A stretch of 64,000 nucleotides of DNA from JBBQLG01 sp964251665 (GTDB lineage: Bacteria > Bacteroidota > Bacteroidia > Cytophagales > Spirosomataceae), in contig CAXUKO010000011.1 of assembly GCA_964251665.1 (NCBI GenBank), positions 1 to 64,000 of the forward strand. Direction: 5' to 3'. Below, piece by piece: positions 26,444 to 34,711 of the stretch. The position numbers and the translations under genes were made by a program. How positions within the stretch are numbered: position 1 is the first letter of the stretch; each line of letters starts with the position of its first letter. The notes below the pieces were generated by a model that was not told where the DNA came from, searched no databases, and was given only the letters and a program-made list of their open reading frames with translations.

Positions 26444-26641
26444 AAGAAACGCTGAGTATCGAGTCAGTTAGTAACAAATCTACTGCCAATCAACCAGTTA
26501 GTCAATGTAGGGCCGTCAACAAGAAAAAACCAAAGGTTAGCAAGAAAGAAAGCCTGATTCACAACAAGGTCATTGCATGAGGCCTTGAAAAAAATGAGGT
26601 TTGGTTTTTATGAACACGTAACCACCGCTTCTATCCATACT

Positions 26642-29308
26642 ATGATTCCACGCTTACTCACTATGATTCGATTTCTTTTCTGGTGCGTGCTATCACTCAT
26701 ACTGCTTAGTCAATGCAGTAAGCCGAATAATTCCGGCATAGTCCCTACACCGGTGGGCACAGCAACCGACACCGCACGCACGGGCGTGCAACTTCTCGAG
26801 AAAAGCAAATACGACGCACTGCCGCTGTTGAAAGAACCCCTGGTGGGTGCCCGCACTGATGCCGATGGGAAAGCCCCCAATTTACCTGCCATATATGACC
26901 TGACGGCCAATATGCCGCCCGTTGGCGATCAGGGGAACGAGGCATCCTGTACGGCCTGGGCCGTTGCGTATGCCGCCCGCAGTTATTTCGTGAAAGTATC
27001 AAAAGGCTTGTCCTACACTACAGCCGACGGTAAGCAGAACGAAGAGTCGTTGTTCAGCCCGGCATTCGTCTACAACCAGATCAATGGGGGAAATGACAGG
27101 GGTGGTCTGGTGACGAGTGCCCTTGATCTGGTACAGACGAAAGGGGTTTGTACGTTAAAAGATATGCCCTATCAGGCGGGTAATTATAAACTACAGCCAA
27201 CGCCTGATCAGCTGCAAAAAGCGGCCATCTACAAAATCAAAAAGTGGGGGAGGATAACCGTTGACCCTAAGACGTTTAAGCGGTTTCTCTATTTTGACTA
27301 CCCTATTTTGATCGCGGCCGGCGTCGATGCCATTAACCCGCTGATGGCGTCCGGCAAAGTAAATGGTGAGTATATCTGGAAAAGCCCCAAAACAACCCTG
27401 TCCGCATTTCATGCTATGGTTATTGTGGGTTTCGACGATAACCGGAAAGCGTTTAAGGTACAAAATTCCTGGAGCAAAGCCTGGGGAAATCAGGGCTATA
27501 TCTGGCTGGATTACGATTCGATGCCCAACGTAGTTGTTGAAGCCTACGTTATGATTACGGGCGAAAGCGGTCCAACGCCCAACGTTCCGGTTATCCAGAC
27601 CGGTGGGTACGTGTTTGTTGGCACAACAGCCACACTATCGGGCACCATCAAGGAACTCAACAATGCGGCTGTTTCACGCTATGGGTTTCAGGTAGCAGAC
27701 AGCAAAGAGGCACTTGCATCAGCCCCGTATCAGGAAGTGAAAGTACCGATTACCAGCGTACCCTACCCATTTACACTGGCCTACCCAATCAACGGTAAGA
27801 GTACGTACTATTACCGGGCCTTTGCCGAGACGCCCGAAGAGTTCTGGTATGGCACCACCGCCACCCTGGAGCAACCGGTGGTGATTACTAAAAAACCAGA
27901 ATTACTAACCCGGTGTGCTTCACCAATACTGACGGGTACGCAGGCAGCGTTAACTGGCGAGCTAACCAGTTTAGGCAGTGCAACTTCATTTGCTGATCAT
28001 GGGTTCATACTGGTTCAGAATTCGGCCCGGCAGAAGGATACAAATCCTACTATCGCCAGTGCTCCCCATACTGGCAAAGGGCCGATAACTACCCCAGGAA
28101 GTTTTACAATGCAGGTGACTGGTCTGCAACCCAGCATGAATTACGTTTCCTATGCCTATGTCAAAACAGCGCAGGGTACTGAATTTACAACGGCTGATGG
28201 TACTCAACCGACCAGTTGCCCTTACACAACACCACCGGGCATAACCTACAGCGGCAATGCGACAATTCATTCCGTGGGTTTACCCAATCAGACGCTTAAT
28301 ATCAATGTGTTTGCCTACGTTCAGGGTAGCTCGACGCTGGCCTGGGCAAGTGGCTATGCAATTTATCAATGGAAAGAGGCTACGAAACAGGTCACTGTTT
28401 TAGCAGGATCTGGTAAGGCTGGTTTGGCTGACGGTACGGGAACGGCAGCCAGTTTCAGCGATATATGGGCCATGACGGCCGATGCCACAGGTAACATCTA
28501 CGTTGCTGATAATTTGGGTGGCAATCATCAGAAAATCAGAAAAATAACCCCTGCTGGCGTTGTTACCAGCCTGGCTGGCAACAGCAGTACTATACAGGCC
28601 ATTCCTGCCTTTTCGGATGGTAAAGGGGAACAGGCGTCGTTCCGGAAAATTGTTGCCATGACGGCCGATCCGCAGGGAAATGTGTGGGTCATTGATGGGA
28701 CTACCGTGCGAAAGGTTACGCCTGATGGCACCGTTACCACCCTGTGCGGTGATCCGAATAAACTTACTGGTGAGTATCTGGATGGTTCCTTAACAACAGC
28801 GCGTTTTTATGGTCCTACGGTGATTGCCGTCGATAACATCGGGACCCTGTTTGTGGTCGATAAGAACAGCATTCGCAAGATCACCGCGTCAGGCGTTACA
28901 ACAGTGGCCGGGCAGACTGTTCGTGACGATGCTGTGGAATACATAATTCCCGGTCAGACGGCAATAGGTACGTTTCCAACGGCGGCTCATTACACCGATG
29001 GCACAGCCAGCATGGCTGATTTCTTTGGCCCTATTGCCGTATTGCCCGACAACAACGGCAATATCTACATTGTAGACCGTGCTGCAACCCGGCGCAGTAC
29101 AACAGGTACGTTCGTGCGCAAACTGGCAGCCAATGGTCAGGTCACTACAATTGCCGGTAAGGTATTGGATAGTAATAACACCGTTACAGAAGGAAGCAAA
29201 GCGGTATCAGCTCCGTTAGGGCTGGTACGCGGAGGGTTTATGGGGGCTGGTTATATCGTTCTTATTGACCCTAACGGCAACCAGTACCGGCTGATTCAAT
29301 CGCTTTAA
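26642..29308 (+). CDS. Papain-like (C1) peptidase lipoprotein with NHL-type repeats
   Basis: 888 residues from the ATG at 26642 (another ATG at 26663 is possible; the frame is open to 26573). The SPII signal ends in LLSQC with C25. Residues about 80-310 are a C1A papain-like domain: oxyanion Q97 and nucleophile C103 in GDQGNEASCTAWA, H257 in SAFHAMVIVG, N275 in VQNSW. Then come fibronectin/Ig-like segments (about 320-540) and a C-terminal half with repeated VTVLAGSGKAG-, VYVADN- and IRKITPAG-type motifs typical of NHL beta-propellers. The likely role is an outer-membrane-anchored cysteine peptidase. It is the first gene of a three-gene operon with gaps of 21 and 16 bases. Confidence 0.88.
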   Translation: MIPRLLTMIRFLFWCVLSLILLSQCSKPNNSGIVPTPVGTATDTARTGVQLLEKSKYDALPLLKEPLVGARTDADGKAPNLPAIYDLTANMPPVGDQGNEASCTAWAVAYAARSYFVKVSKGLSYTTADGKQNEESLFSPAFVYNQINGGNDRGGLVTSALDLVQTKGVCTLKDMPYQAGNYKLQPTPDQLQKAAIYKIKKWGRITVDPKTFKRFLYFDYPILIAAGVDAINPLMASGKVNGEYIWKSPKTTLSAFHAMVIVGFDDNRKAFKVQNSWSKAWGNQGYIWLDYDSMPNVVVEAYVMITGESGPTPNVPVIQTGGYVFVGTTATLSGTIKELNNAAVSRYGFQVADSKEALASAPYQEVKVPITSVPYPFTLAYPINGKSTYYYRAFAETPEEFWYGTTATLEQPVVITKKPELLTRCASPILTGTQAALTGELTSLGSATSFADHGFILVQNSARQKDTNPTIASAPHTGKGPITTPGSFTMQVTGLQPSMNYVSYAYVKTAQGTEFTTADGTQPTSCPYTTPPGITYSGNATIHSVGLPNQTLNINVFAYVQGSSTLAWASGYAIYQWKEATKQVTVLAGSGKAGLADGTGTAASFSDIWAMTADATGNIYVADNLGGNHQKIRKITPAGVVTSLAGNSSTIQAIPAFSDGKGEQASFRKIVAMTADPQGNVWVIDGTTVRKVTPDGTVTTLCGDPNKLTGEYLDGSLTTARFYGPTVIAVDNIGTLFVVDKNSIRKITASGVTTVAGQTVRDDAVEYIIPGQTAIGTFPTAAHYTDGTASMADFFGPIAVLPDNNGNIYIVDRAATRRSTTGTFVRKLAANGQVTTIAGKVLDSNNTVTEGSKAVSAPLGLVRGGFMGAGYIVLIDPNGNQYRLIQSL

Positions 29309-29329
29309 CAACCATCCTTTACTCTGACC

Positions 29330-29764
29330 ATGAAAGCCAGCAAACTGCTCCTACTGCTCACCCTGCTGGCGATGGCTGGCTGCGACAAAGACAAAACCAA
29401 ACCACTCTCTGACCGCATCAAACACGTATGGACCGCCCAGATTGTTCGCGAGAATACTATACTGGTTTACACGAAAGGCGCGTCGGCTAATATCCGCAAT
29501 TACGGCAGTTTTCGTCTCGACCTGAGTAGTCCGCCTACGGTAAAGCTTACCGATTTTGATGGTACTACCTTCGCAGGCACGTATGCGCTACAGGGCGAAA
29601 CCAGGCTTGTTCTGAGTAACCTGCAACCTCAGCCCACCAGTTCGGGTGGTATGCTGGAGTTTACTGTCAATTCAGCTGTCGGCACCGCGCTCGACATCAG
29701 CCGTAGCACCAGTAGTCCCAAAACGGGCAACACCTTGAATCAGTACCAGTTAACGAGCAATTAA
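29330..29764 (+). CDS. Hypothetical lipoprotein in the papain/ELWxxDGT operon
   Basis: 144 residues, SPII signal ending in LAMAGC with C18, then DKDKTKPLSDRIKHVW and a beta-rich mature domain of about 115 residues. The short SDRI.HVW start after the lipid anchor recalls small Bacteroidota lipocalin-like lipoproteins, but I cannot assign a family. It sits 21 bases after the peptidase gene and 16 before the ELWxxDGT gene, so it is an operon member. Confidence 0.75.
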   Translation: MKASKLLLLLTLLAMAGCDKDKTKPLSDRIKHVWTAQIVRENTILVYTKGASANIRNYGSFRLDLSSPPTVKLTDFDGTTFAGTYALQGETRLVLSNLQPQPTSSGGMLEFTVNSAVGTALDISRSTSSPKTGNTLNQYQLTSN

Positions 29765-29780
29765 CTCTATAGTCTGAACC

Positions 29781-32700
29781 ATGAAACAACAACTACTGCG
29801 TTTTCCTTATCTGCTCTTGATTACCCTGTTTCCGCTTGATACACTAGGACAAACGTTGGAAAAGTTAAAGGGAACCACTCCGGTTTTTGCGGGAAGCACG
29901 GGATTTTATAAGTCATCCGATACGCTCTATTTTACAAACGGCACATCGGCGGGTACGGTTGCAGTGTATAAGGGTGCCTATTTCTTTGAAGGGGAACTCA
30001 GGCGGATAATTTCATCCAAAATAGGCGCTTCATACCTGTTTTACAGTCTTAACAAGGGTGGTACTTTATCAAAAAGTGATGGTACAGTGGCGGGGACGTC
30101 CGATATCAGGACAAACTTTTCAGCAGGCACTACCGCAGTCATGATGCAGAATCTCCTGTACTTTTCGGGGAGCGATAATCTTTCTGGTTCATTATGGAAA
30201 AGTGATGGGACTACGGCAGGCACAGTGCCGGTTAAAAACACGGCACTGGTTATTGATGTCTTGTTTGCGCTGGGTAATAAATTGCTCTTAAGCGCCAGCG
30301 AGAGCTCAGGCAGTACCGAAAAGATTGGCCGTGAGTTATGGGTTAGTGATGGAACCGATCAGGGAACGCGGCTGCTCAAGGATATTTTTCCAGGCGTAAA
30401 TACTTCCGGCTCGGCTCCTGCTCCAAATCAATCATTACCAAGGTTGTTTACTCAGGTAGGCAATAAGGCTGTCTTTGTCGCCAATGATGATGGGGTAAAC
30501 TATCGAATGTGGGTAACTGACGGGACAGAAGCCGGTACCATTCTGTTACAGCCTGACCGTGTCGGGTTATCTCCCCGTTATCTGGGTATAAACGCAAAAG
30601 ATGGTATTCTTTATTTCGTTCGGAAAATTGAGGGCAAAACGTGGGAACTGTGGGGTACTGATGGTACACCGGGCGGTACGCAAAAAGTTGATTTAGGTAG
30701 CATTCAGGATGCGTCAGCTCTAAATTATTTGCTGACAGACGACGGTTTCTTTTACATCAACGGTACCCAAATTCGGCAAATTACGAACAGGCAATCGAGC
30801 TTAGTCACTGATGTCAAACCACTCATTAACAGCAGTACTATCTCATCAAACCCCATCCTGGTTGGTTATCAAAAAGGCATTTACTACGTGGCGTATGCAG
30901 GCGATAATCGTATTGCCAGGATTGACGGCACGGCGTCTGGCTCGTACATCCTCACGAATGCAACGAGCGGGTTTGAGTATTGTAATTTAGGCGGAGGGCG
31001 TTCGCCATCTCTGAATAACTCTTACCAAGAGTTATTTTTTACAGTCAATGGCAAAGCCTATCTTCACGAGTACCCGAACGGAACCGGCACATTATTTACC
31101 CGAATTGACCAGAAAAACGGTAAAGATGTCCGGGTCGAGATTTACAACAAAAACACTCAGTTTGATTATTATCCGGGCAGCGTGGTTCTGCTGACTGGTA
31201 AATACGTAGGAATGGCCTGGGAAGGCAACAATACCTCCAACTTTTTTCCGCTGTCTTTCAACCCCGGTACACTACCGGCGCAGACCTGTTTCCTGAAGGC
31301 AGCCGTATCGGGTAACTCAATATACGGCCCGGGCAGTCTGCCCTTACCCTGTACCGTAAATGGCACTACTTCGTTAAGTGCTGTAACTACCGAAGGGACA
31401 GCCCCCTTCAGTTACCAATGGCAACGCAACGGAGTTGCTATCAACGGGGCTACAGCGGCTACCTATGCAGCCGGTTCGGTAGGCGACTACACTGTACAGA
31501 TTACGGATGGGCAGAGTTGTTCTACTCTATCAGCAAGTCGAACGGTCGTAGCGGCTCAGCCAATATCCGTCACATTGGGTGGCGACAATGTAGTTTGTAC
31601 GCAGATACTATCCAGCATCAACTATGCACCAAGCCTTCGTGCCAACACAAGCGGTGGTACAGCTCCCTTCAGCTACCGTTGGGCATTGGCCGGAAAACCG
31701 CTCAGCTCAACTACCGCCGAGCAGCGGGTTAGTCAGGGGGGCGTATATTCACTGACCGTGACCGATGCCTGTGCCAGTAGCGTTGTCAGCAAAACCCTAA
31801 CCGAAACCGTATTGGCAGTCACTGTGAACGGAGGGGGCGGTAGTTGTACCGGGCAGCCCGTTGCCCTTACCGCTTCGACAACCGGTGGGCAGATCCCTTA
31901 TACCTATGACTGGTATTTCAATAACGGGCCTCGCGTAGCCACTACGTCCATTCTGGCCGCAACAGCCACCAGTGGCTCATATCGGGTAGTAACTACTTCA
32001 GCCGACGGATGTTCGTGGTTTACGGATGTACAGAAAGGTAGCACCTACAAACCTGTAACGGCTACTATTACTGGCTCGGCCACGCTCTGTAGCGGCCAGT
32101 CCTCACCGCTCAGCGCCAGTCTGACCAACGGTACGGGGCCGTTTACGTATGTCTGGAAACAGAATGGTGCGGTGGTGGGTACCAATTCAGCGTTGCTGAA
32201 CACTACAACGGGTGGTATCTATTCGCTCTCTGTCACGGATGCCTGCTCGTCAACAACCGCCAGCTTTACAATCAGCGAAGCTCCCGGTCCATCAGTCAGC
32301 ATCAATGGCGCATTGACTGTTTGCACCGGCCAGTCTACCACACTTACTGCTGCCGCTACCGGTGGAACCGGAGCCTATATGTACCAGTGGAAACAGGGTA
32401 ATGACATTGTAGGTACTAATTCCCCTTCACTGATGGCAACAGGGGGCAATAGCTACGGTCTCACCGTTACTGATGCTAAAGGCTGCGCCATTACAACCAC
32501 CATTAGTCTGTCATCCGGAGCCTGTATCACGCCAACTGTGTCGTTGCCTGCTGCCGGGTCTACTGCTACTGCACCGCTCACATTAACCGCCAACACTGGC
32601 CTGGCAGGCGGAGCTGATACGGGAGCTACCTACCAGTGGCTGCTCAACGGTAACCCGGTTCCGGGAGCTATTAACTCTACCTATACCGCTTCGGCGTCAG

Positions 32701-33056
32701 GAAGCTATGCGGTTGTTGTTGCCTTGAACGGCCGCGTAACCACTTCCCCCGCCGTTGCGCTGACGATTAATGTTGTACTGGCTATTGAGCCAATAGGGTT
32801 AGCAGAAAATCAGGTAGTGGTGTATCCAAACCCAACTCTGAGCGAATGCCTGGTAACAATCGAGGTGGCAACCAGACAAATTGTTCATCTGCTTCTGATG
32901 GATGCAGTTGGCAAGTCAGTGCGGCAATGGAGCCTGATAATTGCGCCGAAGATGTCGCCCGTGCGGTTGACGCTGCCCGATGCGGCTGGTTTGTATTTCC
33001 TGCGGATCAATACAGAAAGGGGGGCAGTGGTCAAAAAGATATTGCGCGTGAATTAA
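29781..33056 (+). CDS. ELWxxDGT-repeat, T9SS-secreted surface protein
   Basis: 1091 residues with a signal peptide (cleavage near LGQ, residue 24). The N-terminal 370 residues hold ELWxxDGT-type repeats such as LWKSDGTTAGT, LWVSDGTDQGT, MWVTDGTEAGT and LWGTDGTPGGT, about 60 residues apart. Five to six Ig/PKD-like segments follow (about 515-990), each with a YxWxxNG core (YQWQRNG, YVWKQNG, YQWKQGN, YQWLLNG). The last 80 residues form a type IX sorting tail (VVYPNPT...YFLRI...KKILRVN). It is expected to be exported by the T9SS and displayed on or released from the surface, perhaps as an adhesin. A degenerate flotillin-gene fragment begins just after its stop codon. Confidence 0.9.
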   Translation: MKQQLLRFPYLLLITLFPLDTLGQTLEKLKGTTPVFAGSTGFYKSSDTLYFTNGTSAGTVAVYKGAYFFEGELRRIISSKIGASYLFYSLNKGGTLSKSDGTVAGTSDIRTNFSAGTTAVMMQNLLYFSGSDNLSGSLWKSDGTTAGTVPVKNTALVIDVLFALGNKLLLSASESSGSTEKIGRELWVSDGTDQGTRLLKDIFPGVNTSGSAPAPNQSLPRLFTQVGNKAVFVANDDGVNYRMWVTDGTEAGTILLQPDRVGLSPRYLGINAKDGILYFVRKIEGKTWELWGTDGTPGGTQKVDLGSIQDASALNYLLTDDGFFYINGTQIRQITNRQSSLVTDVKPLINSSTISSNPILVGYQKGIYYVAYAGDNRIARIDGTASGSYILTNATSGFEYCNLGGGRSPSLNNSYQELFFTVNGKAYLHEYPNGTGTLFTRIDQKNGKDVRVEIYNKNTQFDYYPGSVVLLTGKYVGMAWEGNNTSNFFPLSFNPGTLPAQTCFLKAAVSGNSIYGPGSLPLPCTVNGTTSLSAVTTEGTAPFSYQWQRNGVAINGATAATYAAGSVGDYTVQITDGQSCSTLSASRTVVAAQPISVTLGGDNVVCTQILSSINYAPSLRANTSGGTAPFSYRWALAGKPLSSTTAEQRVSQGGVYSLTVTDACASSVVSKTLTETVLAVTVNGGGGSCTGQPVALTASTTGGQIPYTYDWYFNNGPRVATTSILAATATSGSYRVVTTSADGCSWFTDVQKGSTYKPVTATITGSATLCSGQSSPLSASLTNGTGPFTYVWKQNGAVVGTNSALLNTTTGGIYSLSVTDACSSTTASFTISEAPGPSVSINGALTVCTGQSTTLTAAATGGTGAYMYQWKQGNDIVGTNSPSLMATGGNSYGLTVTDAKGCAITTTISLSSGACITPTVSLPAAGSTATAPLTLTANTGLAGGADTGATYQWLLNGNPVPGAINSTYTASASGSYAVVVALNGRVTTSPAVALTINVVLAIEPIGLAENQVVVYPNPTLSECLVTIEVATRQIVHLLLMDAVGKSVRQWSLIIAPKMSPVRLTLPDAAGLYFLRINTERGAVVKKILRVN

Positions 33057-33062
33057 CGCGAC

Positions 33063-33112
33063 AATGATGCGGATATACCCCTGGCTACTCTCTTCGGTGA
33101 TCTTCAAACGGG
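33063..33112 (-). pseudogene. Degenerate fragment of the flotillin gene tail (third copy)
   Basis: 50 bases aligning without gaps to 34871-34920 of the intact SPFH gene, with 8 mismatches. Read on the minus strand it gives KITEESSQGYIRII against KITEEIGRGHIRVI in the intact gene, so the reading frame is conserved. It is too short to be functional. Its left edge is 6 bases past the ELWxxDGT stop codon. Confidence 0.7.
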
Positions 33113-33134
33113 ATTGACGTACTTCATTTAGTAC

Positions 33135-33458
33135 TCATTGATCCTGTGTTCTCAAAGGTCTGATGAGTAACCGTACGAACGTGGCTGCCGTTATCAAATC
33201 CACAATCCGCCAGATATCTTGTGGTAAGTGTACGATTACCAATGGATTAAATAACACGGCGATTAGTAGTAAGCCCATGAGGGGAAGAATTGTGTTTCTG
33301 GCTTGTAACGCTGTGTAACAAGCCACCCCACAAACGACAAATCTTAAAAAGATAAAATAACTATACGGTAAGGATAAGGCCGCAAGTGAAGCTAGGAATA
33401 GTAACACAACTGTAAAAAACAGGATAGCTCGGTGAAATGTCATAAGCCGGGAAGGCAT
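33135..33458 (-). CDS. Small integral membrane protein (DUF6804-like)
   Basis: 107 residues with about four hydrophobic helices (roughly 9-28, 33-48, 54-72 and 83-97), ending in a basic polar tail. The pattern FVVCGVACYTALQA, then NPLVIVHLP and IVDLITAATFV, resembles small DUF6804 membrane proteins; I am moderately sure of that. Start at 33458 or at an internal ATG five codons later. It is bounded by flotillin-gene fragments on both sides and by a strong hairpin upstream. Confidence 0.65.
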   Translation of the reverse strand: MPSRLMTFHRAILFFTVVLLFLASLAALSLPYSYFIFLRFVVCGVACYTALQARNTILPLMGLLLIAVLFNPLVIVHLPQDIWRIVDLITAATFVRLLIRPLRTQDQ

Positions 33459-33469
33459 TTAATAATGCC

Positions 33470-33527
33470 TTCATAAAAATAAGCGGGAAACAGGATTGAC
33501 TTCTGTTTCCCGCATTATTTTTATGAA
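33470..33527. terminator. Long bidirectional terminator hairpin
   Basis: A 24-bp stem (33470-33493 with 33503-33527, one bulged base) has a core of GCGGGAAACAG paired with CTGTTTCCCGC, flanked by AT-rich arms that supply T-tracts on both strands. It lies downstream of the truncated flotillin copy and probably was that gene copy's terminator. Confidence 0.85.
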
Positions 33528-33575
33528 TCTTGCCCTTAGACGCTTACTAACTTCTGAAAGGAGCCTGGGCGTTGG

Positions 33576-33806
33576 TTAATCTTTCTTGGCGGGCTGTCCA
33601 TCAACACCCTTCGTTACATCGACAATCTTGGTGGCCTGTCCGGGCTTTCGCTCCTCGATTTGTTCGAGCAGTTTCAGGCCCATCAGCCCATTCATCGATC
33701 CCTCAGTACCGTTGCCGCTGCCGTTGATCACAATGTCGGGAATGACGCGGATGTGGCCCCGGCCAATCTCTTCGGTAATCTTGAAACGGGTGAAATTCTC
33801 TTCACC
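33576..33806 (-). pseudogene. 5'-truncated second copy of the flotillin gene tail
   Basis: The last roughly 75 codons of an SPFH/flotillin gene, about 95% identical at the DNA level to the 3' end of the intact gene (34712-34936). Nearly all differences are synonymous. The one visible amino-acid change in the body is ERKPGQ for ERKTGQ, and the C-terminus is GQPAKKD instead of GPPAK. Homology stops abruptly at 33806, and four codons further upstream in frame is a stop, with no start codon. It therefore cannot be translated. Confidence 0.85.
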
Positions 33807-33884
33807 AGCTACTTATGGAGCAAAAGCAGTTATATAATGGAGGAGTTAACAAAATAGATTCGCCCAGCCAATTGGGGGCTTTTG

Positions 33885-34121
33885 TTAACAGTTTTTTTCC
33901 AGCCAATCGCTGAATTCCTCTTTACTGACGCCCATCGATTTCAGATTGGAAGCAATGTGGAAAAAGGGGATCTCCTTTTTTGCGGCCCGAAAAATGATCG
34001 AGCGTAAACAGTTGGGGCATTTCCATTTGGTGTGCGATGCCTCTGTGGATTTATAGACACATCCCTTAGATTCGAGAAAGGCAATCCAGCACTTTACTGT
34101 TACAGAATCTAATCTACCCAT
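33885..34121 (-). CDS. HicA-like toxin with CxxC insert
   Basis: 78 residues. The frame shows a HicA-type dsRBD-like arrangement: an N-terminal helix (TVKCWIAFLESKGC), the histidine in EASHTKWKC (H30) at the place of the catalytic GSHH, a strand, then EIPFFHIASNLKSMGVSKEEFSDWL, like the HicA PxHxxxxLxxGxLxxILK tail. Unusual is CPNC (36-39), suggesting a metal knuckle in place of the usual beta hairpin. HicA toxins are mRNA interferases. It starts at the base next to the stop of the HicB-like gene, so the two are coupled. The HicA call is by pattern and context. Confidence 0.68.
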   Translation of the reverse strand: MGRLDSVTVKCWIAFLESKGCVYKSTEASHTKWKCPNCLRSIIFRAAKKEIPFFHIASNLKSMGVSKEEFSDWLEKNC

Positions 34122-34508
34122 CTATACCGAAACGTATTGCTGACGAATGACCGTTTCGGCGGGCAAGTCAAAATCCTGTTTAATAGTCTCTATATCAAGG
34201 AACTTGGTATTACGCAATTGTCTGTCGAGGAACGGTTTACGCACCCAGCCATACTGGCGTAATTCATTCATTGCTTCATGCTCCGGTAGTTCAAGTAAAT
34301 TCTGGAAGTAATCTTTTACTACTACATCGCTCATCATATCCGCTGCCTCTTTTTCGGTGTTTCCGTAGGCGGTGAGGTTTAGTGAGGGGATGTATTCAAT
34401 GTGAAAGTCGCCCTGCCGGAAGAACAGCACATTTAACCCGAAACGGACATTCCTGTCTTTCCCTCCCAGCTTCAGGGTTAAGAATTCATCTTTAATTTTG
34501 GTTTCCAC
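34122..34508 (-). CDS. HicB-like antitoxin
   Basis: 128 residues. The central part FRQGDFHIEYIPSLNLTAYGNTEKEA (read in two halves, about 30-56) matches the HicB partial RNase H fold, where family members have a GxFxxxxPDLPGxxTxGxTxEEA pattern. The remainder (70-128) is helical with a polar C-terminus, without an obvious HTH or ribbon-helix-helix. It precedes the toxin gene directly (adjacent stop and start), which is the antitoxin-first order. The antitoxin would neutralise the toxin and probably autoregulate. Confidence 0.68.
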   Translation of the reverse strand: METKIKDEFLTLKLGGKDRNVRFGLNVLFFRQGDFHIEYIPSLNLTAYGNTEKEAADMMSDVVVKDYFQNLLELPEHEAMNELRQYGWVRKPFLDRQLRNTKFLDIETIKQDFDLPAETVIRQQYVSV

Positions 34509-34588
34509 TAAGCTATTTGCTCTTATTATGCTTTCACAAGTATAACGTATTTTGCCCGATAATGATTGGCACCGGTTTAAACGCTGAC

Positions 34589-34618
34589 AGCCCGCTCGGT
34601 TAGGCCACCGGGCTTTTT
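34589..34618 (+). terminator. Weak plus-strand hairpin with T-tract
   Basis: AGCCCG pairs with CGGGCT across 14 bases and is followed by TTTT. It points on the plus strand, where no gene lies upstream, so it could end a transcript antisense to hicBA or be a leftover of rearrangement. Confidence 0.4.
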
Positions 34619-34658
34619 AAACTACTTTGCCAGCGGTTCCAAAGCTAACTGGCGGTAA

Positions 34659-34698
34659 CGCAAAACGCCCGGCATAGAACCATGCCGGGCGTTTTGCG
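34659..34698 (-). terminator. Terminator of the flotillin gene
   Basis: A stem of about 17 bp (CGCAAAACGCCCGGCAT and complement, 6-base loop) lies 14 bases past the stop codon of the intact SPFH gene. The T run is part of the outer stem on both strands. Confidence 0.85.
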
Positions 34699-34711
34699 TA
34701 TTCGTTCTGAC

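Noticed and set aside
32916..33107. Minus-strand 63-codon frame after the ELWxxDGT gene
   Set aside because: Only its first few codons have meaning, as a remnant of the flotillin tail. The rest is antisense to the end of the ELWxxDGT gene.
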